The position numbers and the translations under genes are program-made. A stretch of 38,056 nt of DNA from an uncultured Bacilli bacterium (GTDB taxonomy: Bacteria; Bacillota_I; Bacilli_A; RF39; UBA660), in NCBI GenBank assembly GCA_947625625.1, contig CANQPC010000012.1, positions 1 to 38,056 on the forward strand. The letters run 5' to 3'. The notes under the pieces are model-generated. The model was not told the DNA's origin and searched no databases. It saw only the letters and a list, made by a program, of their open reading frames with translations. This document shows positions 1 through 7,112 of this stretch, piece after piece; position 1 is the first letter of the stretch; each line of letters begins with the position of its first letter.

Positions 1-65
1 TATAAAAAGAAAAGCCTAATTTCAATAGAAATTAAACTTTTTTTATTTCTTCATCTGTCAAACTC
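1..65 (+). mobile_element. Right end of an IS1634-type insertion sequence (body outside window)
   Basis: Positions 52-65 match the right terminal inverted repeat of the IS relic at 26409-26422 in 12 of 14 bases (CATCTGTCAAACTC against CAACTGACAAACTC). Just inside it, 20-31 forms a 6-bp hairpin (AATTTC/GAAATT) followed by a T7 run, matching the terminator-then-terminal-repeat layout of the relic. The transposase gene itself is not in the window. The orientation matches the other two copies. The element borders the accessory block directly. Confidence 0.5.
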
Positions 66-136
66 GGGTTATAACATACATTATAATAATGTTTTATTTT
101 ATAAATATAGAATAGTAAAAATTTTATTAATTTCAC

Positions 137-308
137 GGATTGCAGCTTATGCCACAATCCCATTTGGGATGAATAACATTGCTATAAAATATATAAAACT
201 AAGAATTTATTGCAGAAAAATAGGGCTCTATCCTAAAATAGACCCCTTACAAAAATGATTTAACATTTTTTCCTTGCATAGATAATATATCACAAAATTA
301 TATCTATG
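137..308 (-). ncRNA. Candidate structured RNA downstream of the HEPN gene
   Basis: No ORF lies here, but three hairpins follow the HEPN gene stop on the same strand: an 8-bp inverted repeat 277-284/301-308, a hairpin 223-245, and a hairpin 137-160. Read as minus-strand RNA, 160-137 forms a continuous 10-bp stem (GGATTGTGGC/GCTGCAATCC, two G-U pairs) closed by an ATAA loop. Read as plus-strand RNA the same positions give C-A mismatches, which favours the minus strand. A competing stem (157-162/165-170) shares one arm. HEPN proteins of the AbiF group have been linked in recent literature to adjacent non-coding RNAs. Whether this is such a partner or only a 3' UTR is inference. Confidence 0.3.
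214..246 (-). terminator. Rho-independent terminator after the HEPN gene
   Basis: On the minus strand a stem GGG..TCTA/TAGA..CCC with one G-G mismatch and an 8-nt loop is followed by TATTTTT. It would end the HEPN gene transcript about 70-100 nt after the stop codon. Confidence 0.5.
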
Positions 309-313
309 TCAAA

Positions 314-1312
314 CTACTCATCCAAAATTTCTTTATAATTTTTTTCAATTATTTTATCAAAATATTGATAAATGGATTTAAGTAGTTCATTATTAGTATA
401 GTATTTTCTATTAAGAATTATTCTTCCATAAAATAATTTGCTAATTTCATGATTAACATTTCTTTTTACTCCATCACTACTTACAATAATATTAAATAAA
501 TATAAAGTATAAGTTATCTGCCTTATTCTTGAATTTTTTAATTTATTATCTCGATTTTCTTTTCCTATGCCACAATCTTTTAGGTAGTTAATAATTAAAA
601 TATCTGGTCTATGGGTATTATCTTTTTTATCAAGGTCGGATAATACACAAGAATTATGAGCTACTGCATTTCTAAGTTTATTTACTTCTCTTAAAATAAA
701 TACATATTTTTTATCTTCTAAATTATAATGAGCAGTAAAAAATTCAAAAAAGTTTATCAATTCTCCAAAAGTTATTATTTCTAAAAACTCCCATATTGGA
801 ATATTTTCAAGTTTTTTATCTTTATCTAAATCATACTTTGAAAATATTTTTTTATAATATTCATTAGATACTTTCTTCATAATACTATCATGCACTCTTT
901 TAGGAAACTGTTCATCATTATAATCTTTATCAAGATATAAATTTACAATATTATATCCGTCTTCTTCATCTATTTCCTCAATACTATTTAATATTCTAAT
1001 CTTTAAATAATGTTCAATATCAATTATCATTTTAAATAGCACAATTCTAGTCCTATAATCTAAAATGGATAAGTCTTTCAAGTAAGCAAAGTCCAAATCG
1101 ATATATTTACCTATTGATTCTCCACACTGATACTTAACAAAATTATTTTTATACGATGTTACATTAAAATAATTATTATTTTCTCTAAGATATTGTTCAG
1201 CATCTTGTTCTTTGCACTCTTCAAATTTAATATTTTTTTGTTTTAAATATGGAACCATTTCAGAAATTTTCATCATAGGTCTTAAAGTATTTGTAGTAAA
1301 ATTTTTAATCAT
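314..1312 (-). CDS. Abi_2 family (AbiD/AbiF-like) HEPN protein
   Basis: A 332-residue protein of the Abi_2 abortive-infection superfamily. Family features visible are the N-terminal block with NYFNVTSYKNNF (residues 47-58), the D99-E100-HYLK stretch, the WEFLEIITFGELINFF segment (174-189) and the HEPN ribonuclease motif R-x4-H as RNAVAH (R214, H219). The ~110 residues after the HEPN core are less typical. Members of this superfamily are phage-defence or toxin-like proteins thought to cleave RNA. No adjacent protein antitoxin is seen. It has its own Shine-Dalgarno (AAGGTGAT, 3 nt before the ATG) and an extended -10 (TGTTATAAT, 1336-1344), so it may be transcribed independently of the OLD-like gene 48 bp upstream. 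CG dinucleotides are scarce compared with core genes, consistent with transfer. Family call is firm; RNase activity is inferred. Confidence 0.8.
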   Translation of the reverse strand: MIKNFTTNTLRPMMKISEMVPYLKQKNIKFEECKEQDAEQYLRENNNYFNVTSYKNNFVKYQCGESIGKYIDLDFAYLKDLSILDYRTRIVLFKMIIDIEHYLKIRILNSIEEIDEEDGYNIVNLYLDKDYNDEQFPKRVHDSIMKKVSNEYYKKIFSKYDLDKDKKLENIPIWEFLEIITFGELINFFEFFTAHYNLEDKKYVFILREVNKLRNAVAHNSCVLSDLDKKDNTHRPDILIINYLKDCGIGKENRDNKLKNSRIRQITYTLYLFNIIVSSDGVKRNVNHEISKLFYGRIILNRKYYTNNELLKSIYQYFDKIIEKNYKEILDE

Positions 1313-1360
1313 GCTATCACCTTCTTATGAGAAATATTATAACATAAATCTAAATACTAT

Positions 1361-2650
1361 TTAATTCTTATTCTCTCTTTCTTTAACATTTATTAAATCT
1401 TTAATTTCATCTATTAATGGATTATCAATAGTAATGTATTTGCTGATATCTTTTGATATTTTTCGTTTTACTAAATCTTGATTTCTTACACCTGGAATCA
1501 TCGTACTTTCAAAAAAATCTTTTTTATTTGATGGCATATTTTTCAAATCTAACTCTAATATTTTATTTACTGCATTCAATGGAGCATATAATTCTATACA
1601 TTCTCTTTTTAAAGATTTTTCTTTTTTTGTATCACCATCTCTAATAATAATACACTTTTTTCCATAACTAACCAATTCATTACTTAAATGTGATATATTA
1701 CTACATCCACCACTCGGAATTATATAATAATCATTTGCTTTTCCTAATAAACTTACTGCCGTTTTAATCCAATTTAAATCATATGGGCCTTCAACTAATA
1801 TATAATCTTTATTATTCGTATCATCTAAACTTTCTAATAATTCAATCAAAGATGTATTATTATTAACAAATAATGGTATGACAGTTGCATTATCACGTGC
1901 ATTTAAAATTTTTTTAGAATGAGTTGTTATTAATGTTTGACCAATTTTCTCATGAATTTTTTTAATAATATTTCTAGAGTTGTTCACTGAAAAAGAATTT
2001 TCAATTTCATCTATACCTAAAATTACATTATTATATTGATTTCCGATTATTAAAGCATAAAGCAAATTTTTTTGATAACCAAGACCTCTTGCTTCTATAG
2101 ATATTCCATCAGTAATAACATCAAATTTTAAACTAGCTTCATATTTAAATTTTTGCTCACCAACAATATTAGCTTCATCATTTGCTAAAACGATTAAATC
2201 ACGATCAATACCATTAATAACTTCATCAATTGAATTTTGTGATTTTTTTCTTAAATTTTCAAGTTCTTCTTCACTAGTATTTTCTAATACTTTAGCAATT
2301 GCTAGTTCCTGTATCATTTGTTTCACATCATATTTTCCTGCTGGAATATAAATATATTTTAATTTATCTAAAGATTCCAAATTTTCTGGGATTTCTGTTA
2401 ATTTATATGAAGTTCCAGAATAGACTTTTTTATAAAAAATATCATTTACTTCTATACCAATTTCTACAGGTTCTTTTATGTTTCTCACAAATATTTTATC
2501 TATTTTTTCTTGATTAAAAAATATATCTAACGCTTGCAAAATGGTAGTCTTTCCAGAATCATTCTCTCCTATAAATAAATTATGATTATCTAATATTATG
2601 GTTTTTCTTTCAAACATCTTAAAATTTTTAATATAAATACTTTGTATCAT
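1361..2650 (-). CDS. Compact OLD-family AAA ATPase with C-terminal TOPRIM domain
   Basis: About 429 residues, counted from the ATG at 2650; an in-frame GTG at 2665 is the alternative start. The N-terminal ABC/AAA-type ATPase carries Walker A GENDSGKTT (28-36), a signature-like ARGLGYQKN (187-195), Walker B VILGIDEIEN (209-218) and an H-loop TTHS (242-245). The C-terminal TOPRIM domain has LVEGPYD with the catalytic Glu at 287 and RDGD with Asp 338/340. This is the OLD/GajA arrangement, seen also split or fused in the PARIS (AriA/AriB) defence system. The ATPase insert is short, so the protein is smaller than typical OLD nucleases (500-600 residues). Probable role is nucleotide-controlled nuclease in phage defence. 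It lies 39 bp after the ParB-like ORF, with an extended -10 in a palindrome (2672-2686) upstream. Domain call is firm; the subfamily is not. Confidence 0.82.
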   Translation of the reverse strand: MIQSIYIKNFKMFERKTIILDNHNLFIGENDSGKTTILQALDIFFNQEKIDKIFVRNIKEPVEIGIEVNDIFYKKVYSGTSYKLTEIPENLESLDKLKYIYIPAGKYDVKQMIQELAIAKVLENTSEEELENLRKKSQNSIDEVINGIDRDLIVLANDEANIVGEQKFKYEASLKFDVITDGISIEARGLGYQKNLLYALIIGNQYNNVILGIDEIENSFSVNNSRNIIKKIHEKIGQTLITTHSKKILNARDNATVIPLFVNNNTSLIELLESLDDTNNKDYILVEGPYDLNWIKTAVSLLGKANDYYIIPSGGCSNISHLSNELVSYGKKCIIIRDGDTKKEKSLKRECIELYAPLNAVNKILELDLKNMPSNKKDFFESTMIPGVRNQDLVKRKISKDISKYITIDNPLIDEIKDLINVKERENKN

Positions 2651-2671
2651 TCTATTACATCTCACTTTTTA

Positions 2672-2686
2672 TGATATATTATATCA
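2672..2686 (-). promoter_or_regulatory. 15-bp palindrome overlapping an extended -10 of the OLD-like gene
   Basis: TGATATA-T-TATATCA is a perfect dyad. On the minus strand it contains TGATATAAT (extended -10; TATAAT at 2678-2683), 28 bp upstream of the ATG at 2650. A dimeric repressor bound here would block transcription; the XRE or ParB-like neighbour is a candidate. The AT-richness makes chance palindromes fairly likely. Confidence 0.4.
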
Positions 2687-2704
2687 AAAAAATAAACATT
2701 TTTA

Positions 2705-3175
2705 TTATTTTTTTTCATAGGTTATAAGTGCCTTAATTATATATTGCTCAATATATCTTTTATCCCTTTTCAATAATTCTTTTGGTAACACCGATTCAAT
2801 TTTTGCTTTATTAAATGAAATTTTGTCATTTTGATTTCCTTTTTTCTCTATCAATATATTTTCTACCATATCAAAAGTTAATTTTTTCTTCTCACTTATT
2901 TTTCTAATTTTTAAGACTTGTGCATAACTTGGTGTAACTTCTTCATAAGTAATTGTAAAATATACTAACTCTTGAGCATCTTTTGCTAGATAAGAGAGTT
3001 CAACAGCGGTAGTTATTCCTAAAGTTAAAATGCTTCTCTTATCATAAATAACCGTATCATCAACAATTTTTAGTAGTTCGGGTATTAAATAAGTCAGTCT
3101 TATATACCTTCGTACTTGTTCTCGTGATTCTCCACTAACTTTAGATATTAATTCAACTGATGTTAACTTCTGCAC
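2705..3175 (-). CDS. ParB-like partition protein, C-terminal part (frameshifted)
   Basis: A 156-codon frame continuing the ParB-like protein encoded just upstream. Its start region holds the ParB helix-turn-helix (ELISKVSGESREQVRRYIRL, about residues 9-28) and the following helices (TYLIPELLKIVDD), then a Lys-rich C-terminal region. It overlaps the upstream frame by 13 bp and has no convincing start signal of its own. It becomes contiguous with the N-terminal half if one base is added in the A8 run at 3192-3199, giving a protein of about 280 residues, the size of mobile-element ParB/RepB/Spo0J proteins. Either a pseudogene, an assembly or sequencing indel, or a product of slippage. Confidence 0.7.
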   Translation of the reverse strand: MQKLTSVELISKVSGESREQVRRYIRLTYLIPELLKIVDDTVIYDKRSILTLGITTAVELSYLAKDAQELVYFTITYEEVTPSYAQVLKIRKISEKKKLTFDMVENILIEKKGNQNDKISFNKAKIESVLPKELLKRDKRYIEQYIIKALITYEKK

Positions 3176-3558
3176 ATCCTGTGTAGAAGTGTTTTTTTTC
3201 CTTGATGTTTTATCGCCTCTAATTTCATTTTATAAGCAAATGCTTTTTCTGATGGTAAAATTTTATTTCTATAAATATTAGAATCAACCATATAAATAGT
3301 AGCTTCATCATCATTTAATTCTTCAACATAACAACTAGCCTCATAAATTCCATTTAATTCTAATGCTAATTTTCTTCTATGACCTGATATCATTTCATAT
3401 CTTCCATTTTCTTTTCTTCTTACTACTAATGGATTTAACAATCCATTCTCCTTAATGCTCATTCTTAATTCGTTTAATGATTCATCGTTTTCTACTCTAA
3501 AAGGATGATTTTTAAATAAATCTATCATTCTTAAATCTATTTTTATTACTTTTTTCAT
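3163..3558 (-). CDS. ParB-like partition protein, N-terminal part (frameshifted)
   Basis: A 131-codon frame with the ParB N-terminal nuclease/CTPase domain: FKNHPFRV (15-22), ENGLLNPLVVRR (37-48), the SGHRR motif (58-62) and the DDEATIYMVDSNIYRN block (83-98). Homology ends at QGKK (119-122); the last nine residues are out-of-frame sequence after an A8 run. The real C-terminal half lies in the next frame (2705-3175). The ATG abuts the stop of the XRE gene, indicating translational coupling. ParB-like proteins of this size on integrative elements usually sit beside an XRE-type gene and act in maintenance or regulation. Origin from a mobile element is likely. Confidence 0.78.
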   Translation of the reverse strand: MKKVIKIDLRMIDLFKNHPFRVENDESLNELRMSIKENGLLNPLVVRRKENGRYEMISGHRRKLALELNGIYEASCYVEELNDDEATIYMVDSNIYRNKILPSEKAFAYKMKLEAIKHQGKKTLLHRMCRS

Positions 3559-4032
3559 CTATTTTCTTTCTTCCAATTCATAATTAAGTTTCCATTCAAG
3601 ATATTTTTCATAAGACAATTCTCTTGTATCTCGAATTTTCCTCATTTTTTCCAATTCTTCCATAAATTTTAAAATCAAATTATCTCTATCATTACGAAAG
3701 TATTCAGAAATTGCAAAATCAATATTCATTTTAGGAAATAACTCTTCTAACCATAATAGGAAATAAATTATATCTTCAGATTTGTCAAAGTTATATTTTC
3801 GAATACAATTAACATTAACATTTAAAATGTTAGCTATTTCTAAAAGTCTATCTTCTTTGGGAACTCTTTCTCCACTTTCATATCTTGCCATTCCTCTTCT
3901 CTTATTTTCCTTTTTCATTCCTAACTCTTCTGCAACCTCTTCTTGTGTTAAACCTCTAAACTGCCTTATAAATGCAATTCTTGCTCCTTGTGTTAAATTA
4001 TCTAATTCATGTCTAAAATATATTCTTCTCAT
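3559..4032 (-). CDS. XRE-family helix-turn-helix regulator
   Basis: A 157-residue protein whose N-terminus holds a Cro/CI-type HTH: ARIAFIRQFRGLTQEEVAEE (17-36), the loop LGMKKENKRRGM and the recognition-helix end ARYESGERVPKEDRLLEIAN (49-68). The C-terminal ~80 residues are helical and unrecognised. The first gene of the accessory block, it is preceded by GAGGAG 10 nt before the ATG and abuts the ParB-like gene. Likely role is autoregulation and control of the downstream ParB/OLD/HEPN genes. The long helical tail may sense a ligand or mediate oligomerisation, but nothing in the sequence identifies it. Confidence 0.85.
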   Translation of the reverse strand: MRRIYFRHELDNLTQGARIAFIRQFRGLTQEEVAEELGMKKENKRRGMARYESGERVPKEDRLLEIANILNVNVNCIRKYNFDKSEDIIYFLLWLEELFPKMNIDFAISEYFRNDRDNLILKFMEELEKMRKIRDTRELSYEKYLEWKLNYELEERK

Positions 4033-4127
4033 TTTTATTAATCTCCTCTCTTTTACATTAAATATTTTTTAAGACAAAAACTAAGACATCATTATCATAA
4101 CTTATTTAGATTGAATTAAAAAATAAT

Positions 4128-4150
4128 TTATCGCATTTTTTCACCTCCTT
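4128..4150 (-). promoter_or_regulatory. Perfect Shine-Dalgarno before a two-codon ORF (Met-Arg-stop)
   Basis: On the minus strand AAGGAGGTGA (4150-4141) is followed 4 nt later by ATG CGA TAA (4136-4128), about 95 nt before the XRE gene start. It is the strongest ribosome site in the accessory block yet initiates only a dipeptide. It may be a regulatory minigene or the cut-off start of a gene lost when the block was inserted. Confidence 0.45.
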
Positions 4151-4181
4151 AAATTTGTCGCAAAAAATACAATTTTTAACA

Positions 4182-4216
4182 AAAAAAAAGACCAAGATTA
4201 TTTAAAATCTCAGTCT
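4182..4216 (-). terminator. Terminator of ppdK
   Basis: On the minus strand AGAC..AGATT / AATCT..GTCT (arms 4208-4216 and 4189-4199, one 2-nt internal loop) is followed by a T9 run. It lies about 120 nt after the ppdK stop and insulates the accessory block. Confidence 0.65.
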
Positions 4217-4335
4217 AAATTGAATTTATATAATTATTTTTTTGAGTCACTTAATTTTAACTCTAATCTCCATAAAATCTTATAACACCATTATTATAAG
4301 TAATTATTTGAATAAATTTAGAACGCCTTTACGGA

Positions 4336-6975
4336 CTATTTGCTTTCCTTTTCTTTTAAAGCAGCTTGTGCCGCAGCAAGTCTAGCAATTGGCACCCTAT
4401 AAGGTGAACATGATACATAGTTTAAACCAATATTGTGACAGAATTCTACTGATGAAGGTTCTCCACCATGTTCTCCGCAAATACCAAGCTTAAGGTCTTT
4501 TCTTGTACTTCTTCCCTTTTCAGCAGCCATCTTAACTAAACTACCTACTCCAACTTGATCGAGTTTAGCAAAAGGATCAATTTCATAAATCTTATTTTGA
4601 TAATAAGCATCTAAGAATTTACCAGCATCATCTCTCGAAAATCCAAAGGTCATCTGCGTCAAATCATTAGTTCCAAATGAGAAGAATTCAGCCTCCTTAG
4701 CAATTTCGTCAGCAGTGAGTGCAGCTCTAGGTATTTCAATCATCGTACCAATATGATATTCCATGTCAGAGTTTTTCTCTTTCTTAACCTTTTCAGCAGT
4801 TTCGACGACAATATCTTTAACAAACTTAAGTTCCTTAACCTCTCCGACAAGTGGTATCATTATCTCAGGAACTATATCGAATCCCTCTTCTTCTTTTACC
4901 TCAATAGCGGCTTCCATAAGTGCTCTTGTCTGCATTCTAGCAATCTCTGGATAAGTGACTGCAAGACGGCAACCACGGTGTCCCATCATTGGATTAAATT
5001 CATGTAACTCGGCACATTTATTCTTAAGATGCTCTACACTTACGCCCATATCTTTAGCTAAGGCTTCAATATCTTCATCTTCAGTAGGTAAAAATTCATG
5101 TAGAGGTGGATCTAAATATCTAACCGTCATAGGAAGACCTTTAAGTTCCTTATACATAGCCTTAAAATCACCCTTTTGAAATGGAATAAGTTCATTCAAA
5201 GCTTTTTCTCTTTCCTCGACTGTTTCCGATAAAATCATCTTTCTAATTTTAGGAATTCTATCTTCCTCAAAGAACATATGCTCCGTACGACAAAGACCAA
5301 TACCTTCGGCTCCAAGTTCGATAGCTTTCTTAGTATCTCTAGGATTATCGGCATTTGTTCTAACTTTTAATTTTCTATATTCATCAGCCCAAGCCATAAT
5401 TCTTCCAAAATCACCACTTACTGTAGCCTCGTTAGTTTTAATATCACCTTTATATATTTTACCAGTATTACCATCTAACGAAATATAATCACCTTCGTGG
5501 AAAGTATATCCACCTAAAGTAAATTCCTTAGCTTCTTCGTTGATAGAAATAGCCCCGCAACCAGCAACACAGCAAGTTCCCATACCACGGGCAACAACTG
5601 CCGCATGCGATGTTCTTCCGCCTCTTACAGTAAGAATACCTTGAGCCGAAGCCATTCCTTCAATATCTTCAGGAGTCGTTTCGAGTCTTACGAGGACAAC
5701 TCTTTCATTTTTTCCACCTTTTCCAAGTTCCTTAGCATCTAAAGCCGTAAATACTACTTTACCTGCAGCGGCCCCTGGTGATGCTGGAAGAGCTTCACCA
5801 ATTACTTCAGCCTCTTTAAGTGATACCGGATCAAACGTTGGATGAAGTAACTGATCCAAACTTTTAGCATCAATTCTCATAACAGCTTCTTCAGGAGTAA
5901 TCATTCCTTCATCGACTAAATCACAAGCAATTTTAATTGCAGCATGAGCCGTTCTCTTACCGTTTCTAGTCTGTAAGAAATATAATTTACCCTCTTGAAT
6001 AGTAAACTCCATATCTTGCATATCACGATAATGATCCTCTAGCTTATTAGCAAGTCTCATAAATTCTTCGTAACATTCAGGTAAATCTTCTTTTAATTTA
6101 GTAATAGGTTCAGGAGTCCTAACACCCGCTACGACATCTTCACCTTGAGCGTTAATTAAATATTCTCCATAAATTCCCTTTTCACCAGTTGCTGGATCTC
6201 TCGTAAAAGCAACACCAGTACCAGAAGTATTTCCCATATTACCAAATACCATCGATTGTACGTTAACAGCGGTCCCCCAATCACCAGGTATATCATTCAT
6301 TCGGCGATATACGATAGCTCTCGGATTATCCCAAGATCTAAATACCGCTTTGACAGCTCCCATAAGTTGTTCTTTAGCATCCTGTGGAAATTCTTCACCA
6401 TTCATATGGTCGCTGTATACTTTTTTAAATCTCTTTACTAACTCTTTTAAATCATCAACTGTAAGTTCAGTATCGTAAGTTACGCCTTTCTCTTCTTTTA
6501 ATTCATCGATAATTTTCTCAAAGAAAGACTTGTTAACTTCCATTACGACATCTGAATACATTTGAATAAATCTTCTATATGAATCATAAGCAAATCGAGG
6601 ATTACCTGTCTTCTTAGCAAAGCCTTCGACTGATACATCATTAAGTCCTAAATTAAGAATCGTATCCATCATTCCTGGCATTGAAGCTCTAGCACCACTT
6701 CTAACTGATACAAGAAGAGGCTCCTCATTATCTCCAAATTTTTTACCCATTACCTTTTCTAATTCTTCTAAAGCTGTAAATATCTGATTTCTAATTTCTT
6801 CAGATATTTCTTTACCATTATCGTAGTAATTAGTACAAGCTTCAGTTGTTACCGTAAATCCTTGAGGTATTGGAAGTCCCAAATTAGTCATTTCTGCCAA
6901 ATTAGCTCCCTTACCACCAAGAAGATTTCGCATATCTTTGTTTCCTTCCTTGAAGGCATATACATATTTTGTCAT
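4336..6975 (-). CDS. ppdK: Pyruvate, phosphate dikinase
   Basis: Converts pyruvate, ATP and phosphate to phosphoenolpyruvate, AMP and pyrophosphate, reversibly; in anaerobes it often runs toward pyruvate in a PPi-linked glycolysis. From the chosen ATG at 6975 the product is 879 residues, the usual family length. Visible are the N-terminal nucleotide-binding domain (GGKGANLAEM near 20-30; SVRSGARASMPGMMDTILNL), the phosphohistidine loop GGRTSHAAVVARGMG, and the C-terminal TIM-barrel with the catalytic Cys in GICGEHGGEP. The frame opens at 7014, but GAGGAG sits 9 nt before the ATG of MTKYVYAF, which also fits the family N-terminus. Monocistronic, ended by the hairpin at 4189-4216. Confidence 0.97.
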   Translation of the reverse strand: MTKYVYAFKEGNKDMRNLLGGKGANLAEMTNLGLPIPQGFTVTTEACTNYYDNGKEISEEIRNQIFTALEELEKVMGKKFGDNEEPLLVSVRSGARASMPGMMDTILNLGLNDVSVEGFAKKTGNPRFAYDSYRRFIQMYSDVVMEVNKSFFEKIIDELKEEKGVTYDTELTVDDLKELVKRFKKVYSDHMNGEEFPQDAKEQLMGAVKAVFRSWDNPRAIVYRRMNDIPGDWGTAVNVQSMVFGNMGNTSGTGVAFTRDPATGEKGIYGEYLINAQGEDVVAGVRTPEPITKLKEDLPECYEEFMRLANKLEDHYRDMQDMEFTIQEGKLYFLQTRNGKRTAHAAIKIACDLVDEGMITPEEAVMRIDAKSLDQLLHPTFDPVSLKEAEVIGEALPASPGAAAGKVVFTALDAKELGKGGKNERVVLVRLETTPEDIEGMASAQGILTVRGGRTSHAAVVARGMGTCCVAGCGAISINEEAKEFTLGGYTFHEGDYISLDGNTGKIYKGDIKTNEATVSGDFGRIMAWADEYRKLKVRTNADNPRDTKKAIELGAEGIGLCRTEHMFFEEDRIPKIRKMILSETVEEREKALNELIPFQKGDFKAMYKELKGLPMTVRYLDPPLHEFLPTEDEDIEALAKDMGVSVEHLKNKCAELHEFNPMMGHRGCRLAVTYPEIARMQTRALMEAAIEVKEEEGFDIVPEIMIPLVGEVKELKFVKDIVVETAEKVKKEKNSDMEYHIGTMIEIPRAALTADEIAKEAEFFSFGTNDLTQMTFGFSRDDAGKFLDAYYQNKIYEIDPFAKLDQVGVGSLVKMAAEKGRSTRKDLKLGICGEHGGEPSSVEFCHNIGLNYVSCSPYRVPIARLAAAQAALKEKESK

Positions 6976-7112
6976 TTTTTTCATCTCCTCACTTTTTAAT
7001 GATAACAAAAACAAAATAAAAAGGCAATCATTTTATTCTTATATTTACACTTTTATTAAAAATGTTTACTCTATATTCTCATTTTATTAAATAAAAAAAG
7101 AGATTTTTAATA

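Larger units (their letters stand above)
4033..4335. other. Non-coding gap between the accessory block and ppdK
   Basis: About 300 bp without a supported gene. It holds the two-codon ORF with strong Shine-Dalgarno (4128-4150), the ppdK terminator (4189-4216) and a short perfect inverted repeat CTTATAA/TTATAAG (4279-4300). The junction between core genome and accessory block probably lies here, but no attachment-site duplication is visible within the window. Confidence 0.5.

Noticed and set aside
4156-4167. TGTCGCAAAAAA upstream of the XRE gene, matching the 12-bp repeat at 26896-26907 in 11 of 12 bases
   Set aside because: Single copy without the tandem partner, and such a match is expected about once by chance in a sequence this AT-rich; not taken as a shared operator.
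4279-4300. CTTATAA/TTATAAG inverted repeat after ppdK
   Set aside because: Seven A/T-rich base pairs with no T run; likely chance in this composition.
4753-5179. Plus-strand frames within ppdK
   Set aside because: Antisense to highly conserved ppdK sequence with no start signals; shadows.
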